From assembly GCF_000336715.1 (NCBI RefSeq), contig NZ_AOMF01000174.1, positions 197,480 to 261,479 on the forward strand: 64,000 bases of DNA, written 5' to 3'. The DNA is from Halococcus thailandensis JCM 13552 (GTDB lineage Archaea; Halobacteriota; Halobacteria; Halobacteriales; Halococcaceae). The translations under genes and the position numbers were made by a program. The notes under the pieces were generated by a model, which did no database searches, was not told where the DNA came from, and was given only the letters and a program-made list of their open reading frames with translations. This document shows positions 42,077 through 50,538 of this stretch, one piece after another (position 1 is the first letter of the stretch; every line of letters begins with the position of its first letter).

Positions 42077-42538
42077 ATGAGCACGGAGGGTGACGAGCAG
42101 GTGCTCGACCTGCTGCACGAGGCACGCAACGACGAGTTCGAGACCGTCATCAACTACCAGAGCGACGCCATCGCGCTCGCGGGCGTCGCCGCCGAGGAGG
42201 TCGCCGACAGCCTGAGCGCCGACGTCGAGGAGGAGCTCGGCCACGCCGAGGAGCTCGGCGAACGCATCGTCCAGCTCGGCGACCAGCCGAAGGGCTCCTA
42301 CGAACTCGAGATGGGCCAGGAGAGCCTCCAGCCGCCCGAGGACCCGACCGACACGCTCGCGGTGATCGACGGCGTCATCGAGGCCGAGAAGGGCGCGGTC
42401 GAGACCTACCGCGAACTCGTCACCGTCGCCGACGAGGCCGACGACCCCGTGACCGAGGACCTCGCGACGGAACTGCTCGCCGACGAGGAGGAGCATCTCA
42501 CCGAGTTCGAAGGCTACCGGAAAGAGTACGACGACTGA
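42077..42538 (+). CDS. Ferritin-like diiron protein
   Basis: A 153-residue four-helix protein with a ferritin-like ligand pattern: a Glu in LLHEARNDEFETVINYQ, Glu and His in EEELGHAEELGERI, a Glu in EAEKGAVETYREL and Glu and His in ADEEEHLTEFEGY. These four segments match the four helices of a rubrerythrin/ferritin-type diiron site. The protein is acidic with no signal peptide. Roles in iron storage or peroxide or oxidative defence are possible. The promoter is described separately. Confidence 0.85.
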   Translation: MSTEGDEQVLDLLHEARNDEFETVINYQSDAIALAGVAAEEVADSLSADVEEELGHAEELGERIVQLGDQPKGSYELEMGQESLQPPEDPTDTLAVIDGVIEAEKGAVETYRELVTVADEADDPVTEDLATELLADEEEHLTEFEGYRKEYDD

Positions 42539-42550
42539 CGCAGCACGACG

Positions 42551-42560
42551 GCTGTTTTTT
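42551..42560 (+). terminator. T-run terminator after the ferritin-like gene
   Basis: GCTGTTTTTTCC downstream of the stop contains six T residues (42555-42560). Short T runs after a stop are typical archaeal transcription terminators. It lies just before a repeat element. Confidence 0.5.
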
Positions 42561-42570
42561 CCACCGATGG

Positions 42571-42814
42571 CGCGCTCGCGCTCGTGTGCGAGCATCGCGA
42601 GGCGCGGAGCGCCTCGCCGGCGAGCACCGAGTGCGAACACTGTGCGGGGTCTGCACGAGCACGCGAGTGCAGGCTCGTCAGAACTTCGTTCTGACGGTGG
42701 ATGAGTGAGCGACCGGCGGGGAGTCGTTCGAAAGGCGCTCCGCGCCTTTCGTGATGACGAAAATCTCCGATTTTCGAACCACGAGCGAATCGGCTGGGGA
42801 GGATCGTGGGCTGT
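42571..42814 (-). repeat. Dispersed GC-rich intergenic repeat, copy A (with four triloop hairpins)
   Basis: Read on the minus strand, the ends match two other copies (44.4 kb, 53.4 kb). At the 5' end is ACAGCCCAC followed by CTCCCC and a GCTC-rich segment, and at the 3' end is CACACGAGCGCGAGCGCG. This copy has extra material carrying four perfect palindromes, each a long stem with a 3-nt loop: 42597-42617, 42676-42696, 42729-42751 and 42758-42776. It lies between the ferritin-like gene and purB, contains no ORF, and may be a MITE-like or REP-type element. Confidence 0.65.
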
Positions 42815-42863
42815 GCGGTTCGTGTGATCCCTGAGTAGTTGGTATGTCTGCCCGTCGATCGAT

Positions 42864-44246
42864 TTACTCGGCCGAATCGGCCAGTTCGCTTGCCAGCCCG
42901 GTGTAGTCGGCGGGCGTGAGCGCGCGTAGTTCCGCACGTGTTGCCTCGTCGACGTTGAGGTCGGCGAACAGCTCGCGGAACTCGTCGAGACTGGTGCGTC
43001 GCCCGCGGGTGAGATCCTTCACTCGCTCGTAGGCATCGGTGTGACCCTCGCGACGGAGGATCGTCTGAACTGCTTCGCCGATGACCTCGGGGTTTTCCTC
43101 CAACTCCGCGCGCATCACCTGCTCGTTCGGGACGACTTTCGAGAGACCAGTTTGGGTCTTCCGGTAGCCGATCAGGCTGTGCGCCAGCGCCGCGCCCACG
43201 TTTCGCTTGACCGTCGAATCCGAGAGATCGCGCTGGAGCCGTGAGGTGGTGAGGGTCTCGGCGAGAAAGGAGAGATCGCTGTCGGCCTTCGAGAGGTTGC
43301 CCTCGCTGTTCTCGAAGTCGATCGGGTTGACCTTGTGCGGCATCGTCGACGAACCCGTCTCGCCCGCGTCGCTCTCCTGGCCGAGATAGCCATCGGACAC
43401 GTAGCGCCACATGTCACGATCGGCGTCGAGCAGGATCGCGTTCGCACCCCGGAGCGCGTCGAACAGCGCCGCGAGATCGTCACACGGGTTGATCTGCGTG
43501 ACGGGTTCGACGTGGGCGAGCCCGAGCGAGCGGACGAACTCCCGTGCAGAGGCTCGCCAGTCGACATCGGGATAGGCGGCGTGGTGGGCGGCGTAGGTCC
43601 CGCTCGCGCCGGCGAGTTTGCCTGCGAGATCGCCGGTGGCACGTTCGACGCGCTCGATGGCCCTCTCCAGCCGGCCGGCGTAGACGGCCATCTCCTTGCC
43701 GAACGTCGTCGGCGTCGCCGGCTGGCCGTGCGTGCGCGCGAGCATCGGGCTGTCACTGTATTCGTTCGCCATCCCCGCGAACGACTCCCGGATCGCGTCG
43801 AGTTCGGCCACCAGCACTTCCTCGACAGCGGGCTTGAGCAGCAGTCGGCGAGCGAGATTGTTGACGTCCTCGCTCGTCAGGCCGAAGTGGACCCACGGGG
43901 CGACGTCCGGGTCGGGGAGCCCGTCACGGACGAAATACTCGACCGCTTTCACGTCGTGGTTGGTCGCCGAGTGCTCGGCGGTGCCCTCGGTTTCGATGCG
44001 CTTGATCCGGGCTGCGTCCTCCTCGGTGAACTCCTCGTAGAGTTCTCTGAGAACCTCTCGGTCGTCGGCGTCGAGTTCGATCGGGGTGGCGTCGAGTTCG
44101 GCGAGCGCGCCGAGATATTCCACCTCGACGCGGACGCGGGCGCGCAGCAGGGCCGCCTCGCTCGCGTATTCGACGAGCGGTTCGGTGTAGCGTGCGTACC
44201 GACCATCGAGCGGCGACACGGACGAGAGCGGACCGCGATCTGTCAT
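42864..44246 (-). CDS. purB: Adenylosuccinate lyase PurB
   Basis: A 460-residue fumarase/aspartase-superfamily enzyme that acts twice in purine synthesis (SAICAR and adenylosuccinate cleavage). N-terminal SPLDGRYARYTEPLVEY is present. Catalytic HGQPATPTTFGKE supplies the His. The signature GSSTMPHKVNPIDFEN with the catalytic Ser is near 310. TSRLQRDLSDS follows. Length is normal. The gene is divergent from purNH. Upstream is an ACCGAATTCGGT palindrome and the next copy of the dispersed repeat. Confidence 0.96.
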   Translation of the reverse strand: MTDRGPLSSVSPLDGRYARYTEPLVEYASEAALLRARVRVEVEYLGALAELDATPIELDADDREVLRELYEEFTEEDAARIKRIETEGTAEHSATNHDVKAVEYFVRDGLPDPDVAPWVHFGLTSEDVNNLARRLLLKPAVEEVLVAELDAIRESFAGMANEYSDSPMLARTHGQPATPTTFGKEMAVYAGRLERAIERVERATGDLAGKLAGASGTYAAHHAAYPDVDWRASAREFVRSLGLAHVEPVTQINPCDDLAALFDALRGANAILLDADRDMWRYVSDGYLGQESDAGETGSSTMPHKVNPIDFENSEGNLSKADSDLSFLAETLTTSRLQRDLSDSTVKRNVGAALAHSLIGYRKTQTGLSKVVPNEQVMRAELEENPEVIGEAVQTILRREGHTDAYERVKDLTRGRRTSLDEFRELFADLNVDEATRAELRALTPADYTGLASELADSAE

Positions 44247-44343
44247 GCCTACGACTGACCCGAGTCCGGTGAAATGGGTGTCGAATCGCCGATCGCTCTC
44301 GCGAGTCCGATTCGATTTCAGTACGATTTCGTTTTTCCGAGTT

Positions 44344-44355
44344 ACCGAATTCGGT
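44344..44355. promoter_or_regulatory. Perfect 12-bp palindrome between purB and purNH
   Basis: ACCGAATTCGGT at 44344-44355 is a perfect palindrome about 100 bp upstream of purB and on the purB side of repeat copy B. Its symmetry suits a dimeric regulator of the divergent purine genes. A palindrome of this length may also occur by chance. Confidence 0.3.
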
Positions 44356-44407
44356 CTCTGTCAGCAGAGCAGTTATGACCGCACTACCTGACGACAATGA
44401 ATCCCGC

Positions 44408-44542
44408 ACAGCCCACATACCTCCCCAACCGACTGCGCTCCTCGCTCGCTGCGGTGCTCATCCCTCGCGCAGTGTTCGCGCTCGGTGCTCGCTATTGCTC
44501 GCACACGAGCGCGAGCGCGCGCCGTGTAGGAAATCGAATTTC
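44408..44542 (+). repeat. Dispersed GC-rich intergenic repeat, copy B
   Basis: This copy shares long identical blocks with copy C at 53.4 kb: ACAGCCCACATACC and GCGGTGCTCATCCCTCGC are found in both. It lacks the long hairpin inserts of copy A but carries a small palindrome GAAAT-CGA-ATTTC at 44530-44542. It falls between purB and purNH, where an apparent N-terminal extension of purNH would otherwise run across it. For this reason the purNH start was moved to 44625. Confidence 0.65.
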
Positions 44543-44624
44543 TCACGAATTTCATCGAAGGATGGCCCGTGGACGCCGTTCTCGAATCCGAACGCACTTT
44601 GCGCACGGCGCGTCCCCTTCAGCC

Positions 44625-46211
44625 ATGACACCGATCGCGGGACTGGCGGGTAATCGCGGCCGCAACCTCGTTCGGATCGCCGACCGCGCGCCCGGCGGCG
44701 CGGAACTGAGCGTCGTTCTAACGGACGACGCCGACGCGCCGGTGCTCGACGCGGCCGCCGAGCGCGGGATCCCCACCGAGGTCGTCGAACCCGAGGATGG
44801 AGAATCCCGGGGGAGTCACGAACGACGACTGCTCGACAGACTCGACGAGTACGACGCCGAACTGGTCTGTCTCGACGGCTACATGCGCGTGCTCACCGAC
44901 GAGTTCGTCGATGCTGCGCCGCCGGCGTTCAACGTCCATCCGTCCCTTCTCCCGGCGTTCCCGGGGATCGATGCCCACGAACAGGTTCTGGACGCCGACG
45001 TCGACGTCACCGGCTGTACCGTCCATCTCGTCACCGAGGAGGTCGACGCCGGCCCGATCGTCACTCAGGAGCCAGTCGCCGTCTATGCGGACGACGATCC
45101 CGAATCGCTGAAGGAGCGCGTGCTCCACGAGGCCGAGTTCGCGGCCTATCCGCGCGCCGTCAGGCTGTTCGCCGAGGGAAAACTGACCATCGAAGGTGAG
45201 GGCGACGAGCGCGAGGTGCGGGTCGCGGACGACGAGGATGGCGCGTTCCCGACCCGGCGCGTTCGGGGCACCGAGCGCGCGGCGGAGCTCCGCTACGGCG
45301 AGAACCCACACCAGTCGGCCGCGCTCTACACCGACGCGGACACGGGGGCGAGCGTCGTCGATGCGCCACAGCTGAACCCCGGTGCGAAAAACCTCTCGTA
45401 CAACAACTACAACGACGCCGACGGCGCGCTCGGACTGGTCCGGGAGTTCGACGAGCCGGCGGCCGCGGTGATAAAGCACACCAACCCCGCGGGCTGTGCG
45501 ACCGCCGACACGCTCGCGGCGGCCTACGAGGACGCGCTTGCTACCGATCCGATGAGCGCGTTCGGGGGGATCGTCGCGCTGAACCGCGAGTGCGACGAGG
45601 CGACCGCCGAGCGGATCGTCGAGTCGTTCAAAGAAGTCGTCCTCGCGCCGGGCTATACCGAGGACGCGCTCGCGGTGCTGCGCGGGGAGGACAACCTCCG
45701 GGTGCTCGACATCGAGGAGTTCGACAGCGATCCATCCCCGCTGGTGGAAAAACCGATTGCCGGTGGGCGACTGATCCAGGAACGCGACGAGCAGGCGATC
45801 GCCCCCGCAGACCTGGAGATCGTCACCGAGCGCGAGCCGACCGACGCCCAGCTGAGGACGATCCGTTTCGCGTGGCAGGTCATCAAACACGTCAAATCGA
45901 ACGCCATCGTCTTCGCGGACGGCACCGAAACTGTGGGCATCGGCATGGGACAGGTCTCGCGGGTCGATGCGGTACGGCTCGCCGCGATGAAGGCCGACGA
46001 ACACGCCGAGGGAAAATCCGCAGCGGGCGCGGTGATGGCCTCGGACGCCTTCTTCCCGTTCCCCGACGGGATCGAGGCGGCCGTCGACGCGGGCATCGAG
46101 GCGGTCGTCCAGCCCGGCGGATCGGTCAACGACGACGACGTGATCGCGGCCGCCGACGAGGCGGGCATCGCGATGGCCCACACCGGTCAGCGCGCGTTCC
46201 GCCACGATTGA
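44625..46211 (+). CDS. PurN-PurH fusion: GAR transformylase + AICAR transformylase
   Basis: A 528-residue bifunctional enzyme. The N-terminal third (about 1-200) is PurN-like: a formyltransferase core with FNVHPSLLPAFPGIDAHEQVL, the catalytic Asn-His-Asp arrangement and EVDAGPIV. From about 205 the sequence is the AICAR transformylase half of PurH (RYGENPHQSAALYTD, KHTNPAGCA, DPMSAFGGIVALNR, VKSNAIVFADG, ASDAFFPFPDG). The PurH IMP-cyclohydrolase (MGS-like) domain is absent, as in other haloarchaea, where a separate PurO does that step. Upstream in-frame codons enter the repeat, so ATG 44625 (MTPIAGLAG) was chosen. Confidence 0.94.
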   Translation: MTPIAGLAGNRGRNLVRIADRAPGGAELSVVLTDDADAPVLDAAAERGIPTEVVEPEDGESRGSHERRLLDRLDEYDAELVCLDGYMRVLTDEFVDAAPPAFNVHPSLLPAFPGIDAHEQVLDADVDVTGCTVHLVTEEVDAGPIVTQEPVAVYADDDPESLKERVLHEAEFAAYPRAVRLFAEGKLTIEGEGDEREVRVADDEDGAFPTRRVRGTERAAELRYGENPHQSAALYTDADTGASVVDAPQLNPGAKNLSYNNYNDADGALGLVREFDEPAAAVIKHTNPAGCATADTLAAAYEDALATDPMSAFGGIVALNRECDEATAERIVESFKEVVLAPGYTEDALAVLRGEDNLRVLDIEEFDSDPSPLVEKPIAGGRLIQERDEQAIAPADLEIVTEREPTDAQLRTIRFAWQVIKHVKSNAIVFADGTETVGIGMGQVSRVDAVRLAAMKADEHAEGKSAAGAVMASDAFFPFPDGIEAAVDAGIEAVVQPGGSVNDDDVIAAADEAGIAMAHTGQRAFRHD

Positions 46212-46380
46212 GCGGGCGAGGACGGATGAACGGTGGTTGTTCGTCGATCGGTGCGTTCAGTTCTTAGCGGGGTGATTTCCGTCGACTGGTGGGCGTATCA
46301 CAACCCCTAAGTGAGCACCGACCCCCTGTTCTGACAGTCACCGGCACCGCCGCCGTTCGACGAGCGGTCCGGGAGTGATC
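46212..46380. other. Intergenic before the tandem dehydrogenase genes
   Basis: About 170 bp. A CCTAAGTG-like TATA element at 46306-46313 lies about 70 nt before the ATG of the next gene, so a leader is possible. No ORF is supported. Confidence 0.4.
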
Positions 46381-48414
46381 ATGACGAAGGGAACCAACGG
46401 AGAGACCTCCATTCCGTCCGGTCGGCCCTCTCGCCGGCGCTTTCTCGCTGCCACCGCTGCCGGCGTGACCGGTCTCGCCGGCGTCGGAAGCATCACGGGT
46501 GCACGCGCCCAGTCCCAGCCCGAGACGATCCGCCTCGGCGGCGAGACGACCGGCTGGGTCGGTCGCAAGCCCTCTGGGATTCAGGGGACGACCAACCCAA
46601 CGCTCGAACTCGACGTCGGAACGACCTACCGACTGACGTGGAAGAACGTCGACGGCGCACAGCACAACGTCGCCCTGCTCGACGGCGAGGACGCCGTCAT
46701 CGAGCGCACCCAGTACATGTCCGACGAGGGGCAGACCCAGACACTGGAGTTCACGGCGACCGAGGCGATGGACGAGTACGTCTGTCAGGCCCACCTCAAC
46801 TCGATGCGCGGCGACATCAAGCTGTCGAGCGAGAGCGGCACGTCCGAAACGACGACGGAATCGAGCGAGCCGGAAGGGTTCTTCCCGACGGGCCCGACGG
46901 TCAGGACCGATACCGTCGTCGACGGTGGCCTCACCGCCCCGCTCGGGCTCGAAGCCCCGCCCGGCGAGCGCGACGCGTTCTTCGTCGTCGACCAGATCGG
47001 CGTCATCCGGCGGTACGGAGCCGACGGCAGCGGCGGCGATATCTTCCTCGATGTGCGCGATCAGCTCATCGACTTCGACAACCTCCCCGAGATCAAGACG
47101 ATCGACGAACGCGGGCTGCTCGGGCTGGCCTTCCATCCGAACTTCGCGGACAACCGGAAGTTCTACGTCCACTTCAGCGCCAAATCGCGCCCCGGAACGC
47201 CCGGGAACTACACGCACACGCAGGTCATCGCGGAGTTCGAGGCCAACGAGGACGTGACCGGGGCGGTCGCGGACTCCCAGCGGACGGTGCTCGAAATCCC
47301 CTCGCCGTACTACACCCACAACGGTGGGGCGATCGTCTTCGGGCCCGACGACTACCTGTATATCGGCATCGGCAACGGCGGCGGCGCGCTCAAATCGTCG
47401 AAACAGCCCGACGACTGGTACGATGCGAACCTCGGCGGTAACGGCCAGGACGTCACCGAGAACCTCATGGGATCGGTGCTGCGCATCGACGTCGATGGCC
47501 GCGACGGCGACAAGGCCTACGGCATCCCCGACGACAACCCGCTCGTCGGCGACGAGGGCCTGGACGAACACTACGCCTGGGGCTTTCGCAACCCGTGGCG
47601 CATCGGCTTCTCCGACGGGAAGCTGATGGCGGCCGACGTCGGTCAGCGCCGGTACGAGGAGGTCAACGTCGTCCGGAAGGGCGGCAACTACGGCTGGAAC
47701 GTCCGCGAGGGCGGCCACTGTTTCGTCGCCACGCAGGGATCGGACCCGTATCGCGCCAACTGTCCCACGAAGACGCCGCCGAACGTCCGCGGCGGGGAGC
47801 CGCTCATCGATCCCGTGATCGAATATCCGCACACCTACGAGACGAACGGCGTCGGTGTCGCCGTCATCGGCGGCTACATCTACCAGAACGCGACCATTCC
47901 CGCTCTTCGAAACAAGTACGTGTTCGGCGATTACAGCAAGGACGGCACACCACGCGGATCGCTGTTCGCCGCCACGCCCGTCGAGGGTGACTCGTGGTCG
48001 GTCGAGGAGATCTCGATCGGCAACGACGAGAACGGCGAGCTCGGTGCCTATCTCCTCTGTGTCGCCCGCGACAACGACGGCGAGCTCTACGCGCTGACGA
48101 CCGACAATCTCGGTGTCGAGGGTGAGACGGGTGCCGTCCATCGTCTTCGGCCACCGGAGGCCGAGGAACGCTCGACCGTGACGACCGAGACACCGGCTCG
48201 ACCGGCGACGGCGACGGCGACTCCCGAACCGACGCCAACGCCGACCGCAACGGCGACGGCGACGCCGACCGAGACGACGAACGAGTCGGACACGGCACGG
48301 ACGGGCGAGAGCGGCGGTATCGTGAGCGGCGACGGGCCGGGGTTCGGCATTCTCGCCGGGCTCGCCGCGATCGGGCTCGGCGTCGCACGCCTGCTGGGTG
48401 GTGACGACCGATGA
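46381..48414 (+). CDS. Cupredoxin - PQQ sugar dehydrogenase fusion, copy 2
   Basis: A 677-residue paralogue of the gene at 20.9 kb. Order: Tat signal (SRRRFLAATAAGV), cupredoxin-like domain with AQHNVALLDG and the ligand triplet YVCQAHLNSM, propeller with YTHNGGAIVFGPDDYLY and HYAWGFRNPWRIGF, a Thr/Pro-rich linker (TATPEPTPTPTATATA), and a PGF-CTERM-like tail (GDGPGFGILAGLAA with terminal Arg). Copper and PQQ site residues are kept. It overlaps the next gene by 4 nt (ATGA), so both are translated from one message. Start 46381 is preferred over an in-frame GTG two codons earlier. The substrate sugar is unknown. Confidence 0.85.
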   Translation: MTKGTNGETSIPSGRPSRRRFLAATAAGVTGLAGVGSITGARAQSQPETIRLGGETTGWVGRKPSGIQGTTNPTLELDVGTTYRLTWKNVDGAQHNVALLDGEDAVIERTQYMSDEGQTQTLEFTATEAMDEYVCQAHLNSMRGDIKLSSESGTSETTTESSEPEGFFPTGPTVRTDTVVDGGLTAPLGLEAPPGERDAFFVVDQIGVIRRYGADGSGGDIFLDVRDQLIDFDNLPEIKTIDERGLLGLAFHPNFADNRKFYVHFSAKSRPGTPGNYTHTQVIAEFEANEDVTGAVADSQRTVLEIPSPYYTHNGGAIVFGPDDYLYIGIGNGGGALKSSKQPDDWYDANLGGNGQDVTENLMGSVLRIDVDGRDGDKAYGIPDDNPLVGDEGLDEHYAWGFRNPWRIGFSDGKLMAADVGQRRYEEVNVVRKGGNYGWNVREGGHCFVATQGSDPYRANCPTKTPPNVRGGEPLIDPVIEYPHTYETNGVGVAVIGGYIYQNATIPALRNKYVFGDYSKDGTPRGSLFAATPVEGDSWSVEEISIGNDENGELGAYLLCVARDNDGELYALTTDNLGVEGETGAVHRLRPPEAEERSTVTTETPARPATATATPEPTPTPTATATATPTETTNESDTARTGESGGIVSGDGPGFGILAGLAAIGLGVARLLGGDDR

Positions 48415-50534
48415 GCCGCCGTGGCCGTTCGACCCCGTCCCAGCACCGCGACGATCCGACCGACGACAACGAGACACCAATGAGAACGAACGCCGCGACA
48501 GCCCGACACGCAACGACCCGCAGACGATTCCTCCGCACGAGCGCGGCGGCCGGTGCGCTCGTCGGTTCGGGAGGGATCGCGGCTGCACAGTCCCAGCCGA
48601 CGGAGATCCGCCTCGGCGGCGAGATCGGTGGCTGGAAGGGTCGCAAACCCGAATCGATCGCCGACGAGAGCAACCCGACGCTCCAGCTCGACGCCGGCGT
48701 CGACTACCGCATCACCTGGAAGAACATCGACGGCCAGGGCCACAACATCGCGCTGCTCGACGGCAAGGGCGAGGTGCTGAAACGCACCGAGGTGATGAAC
48801 GAGCAGGGTGCGACCCAGACGATCGAGTTCACCGCGCGCGAGGAGATGGCCGAGTACATCTGTGAGCCACACCGAAGCTCGATGCACGGCTCGATCGCCT
48901 TCGGCGAGGAGACGGTGACCCAAACCACGACCGAGAGTGGCGACGACGGCTCGTCGTATTTCGGTGACGGTCCGACGGTGCGCACCGAGACGGTGACGGA
49001 GGGAACGCTCACCGCACCGCTCGATTTCGGCGTCCCGCCAGGCGAGAGCGGCCGCTACTTCATCGTCGATCGCATCGGACAGGTCTACGTCCACGAATCG
49101 GGCAGCCTGAACGACGAGCCGTTCATCGACGTGAGCGACAAACTGACCGAGATCACCGGCGAGATGGGGCTGCTCGGGATGGCGTTCCATCCGGATTATG
49201 GGGAGAACCGGAAGTTCTACCTGCGATACAGTGCCCCTTCGCGCGAGGGGACACCCGACGAGTTCTCGCACACCGAGGTGCTCTCCGAGTTCGAGGCGAG
49301 CGAGGACGGTTCGACGGGGAACGTCGACTCGGAACGGACGATCATGGAAGTCCCATCGCCGTACGACACGCACAACGCCGGGGCGATCGTCTTCGGGCCC
49401 GACGACGGCTATCTCTACGTGGCGATGGGCGACGGTGGTGGCGCACACGACACCGATCTGGGTCACGTGAGCGACTGGTACGACCGCAACGAGGGCGGTA
49501 ACGGCCAGGACGTCACCGAGAACCTGCTCGGCTCGATCCTGCGCATCGACGTCGACAGCCAGGAGGGCGACAAGGCCTACGGGATTCCCGACGACAACCC
49601 GCTCGTCGGCAAGGACGGACTGAACGAGCAGTTCGCTTGGGGATTCCGTAACCCGTGGCGGATGGGCTTTTCCGACGGCACGCTGTTCACCTCGGACGTC
49701 GGCCAGAACGGGTTCGAGGAGATCGATATCGTCGAGAAGGACAAGAACTACGGCTGGAACGTCCGCGAGGGGACCCACTGTTTCAAACCCGGTCCCGAAG
49801 GCAGTCGCAACCCGCCCGAGAACTGTCCGAGTAAACTCCCGTCGGACGTCCGCGGCGGCGAACGGCTCATCGATCCCGTGATCGAGTATCCACACAGCGC
49901 CGACGGGCAGGGTGTCGGTTCGGCAGCCATGGGCGGCTATCTCTACCAGCGCGATGATATCCCCGAGCTCCAGGGCGACTACGTCTTCGGTGACTTCCGT
50001 AAATCGAAGGAAACCGAGACACCGACGGGATCGCTGCTGGCGGCCACGCCCGCCGAGGACGACGGTCTCTGGGACGTCGCGGAGCTCTCGGTCGAAAACA
50101 CCGACAGCGGGTTCGTCGGCGGTTACATCCTCGCGATGGGCCGCGACAACGACGACCGACTCTACGTGTTGACGACCGCGAACACGGGCAGCGAGGCGAC
50201 CGGCGCGGTCCATCGGATCGTGCCACCTCAGTCCCAGGGAGCGACCGCCACCGGCAATGCGACCGCCCCAAATGGCTCGGCGGCGACTCCGAACGCGACG
50301 GCCGCCACGAACACGACGGCCGCCGGGACGACCGGGGTCGGCGGTCGGACAGACGCCACACCATCGTCGACTGACGGGAGCCCACGGACCGCAACCGAGG
50401 GGACACAGGCGGACGGCGAGAGTGGCGTGTCGGCGGGGACGAGCAGCGACTCCGGCCCCGGGTTCGGCGTTCTGGCGGCGCTGTCGGGGCTGACGATCGG
50501 TGCGGCCCGGTTGCTGTCCGGGCGCGAAGAGTAG
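48411..50534 (+). CDS. Cupredoxin - PQQ sugar dehydrogenase fusion, copy 3
   Basis: A 707-residue third paralogue, coupled to copy 2. Its Tat signal TTRRRFLRTSAAAGA starts about residue 35 after a longer N-terminus, so a Met at codon 24 (48480) could be the true start. The cupredoxin ligands (GQGHNIALL, YICEPHRSSM) are closest to copy 1. The propeller shows DTHNAGAIVFGPDDGY and FAWGFRNPWRMG. The Asn/Thr-rich linker and PGF-CTERM-like tail (SGPGFGVLAALSG) match copies 1 and 2. Two consecutive genes plus a distant third suggest expansion for different sugars or conditions. Confidence 0.85.
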   Translation: MSRRGRSTPSQHRDDPTDDNETPMRTNAATARHATTRRRFLRTSAAAGALVGSGGIAAAQSQPTEIRLGGEIGGWKGRKPESIADESNPTLQLDAGVDYRITWKNIDGQGHNIALLDGKGEVLKRTEVMNEQGATQTIEFTAREEMAEYICEPHRSSMHGSIAFGEETVTQTTTESGDDGSSYFGDGPTVRTETVTEGTLTAPLDFGVPPGESGRYFIVDRIGQVYVHESGSLNDEPFIDVSDKLTEITGEMGLLGMAFHPDYGENRKFYLRYSAPSREGTPDEFSHTEVLSEFEASEDGSTGNVDSERTIMEVPSPYDTHNAGAIVFGPDDGYLYVAMGDGGGAHDTDLGHVSDWYDRNEGGNGQDVTENLLGSILRIDVDSQEGDKAYGIPDDNPLVGKDGLNEQFAWGFRNPWRMGFSDGTLFTSDVGQNGFEEIDIVEKDKNYGWNVREGTHCFKPGPEGSRNPPENCPSKLPSDVRGGERLIDPVIEYPHSADGQGVGSAAMGGYLYQRDDIPELQGDYVFGDFRKSKETETPTGSLLAATPAEDDGLWDVAELSVENTDSGFVGGYILAMGRDNDDRLYVLTTANTGSEATGAVHRIVPPQSQGATATGNATAPNGSAATPNATAATNTTAAGTTGVGGRTDATPSSTDGSPRTATEGTQADGESGVSAGTSSDSGPGFGVLAALSGLTIGAARLLSGREE

Positions 50535-50538
50535 GATT

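Noticed and set aside
44397-44624. Upstream in-frame extension of purNH through the repeat
   Set aside because: The extra 76 codons coincide with the dispersed repeat, so ATG 44625 is the credible start.
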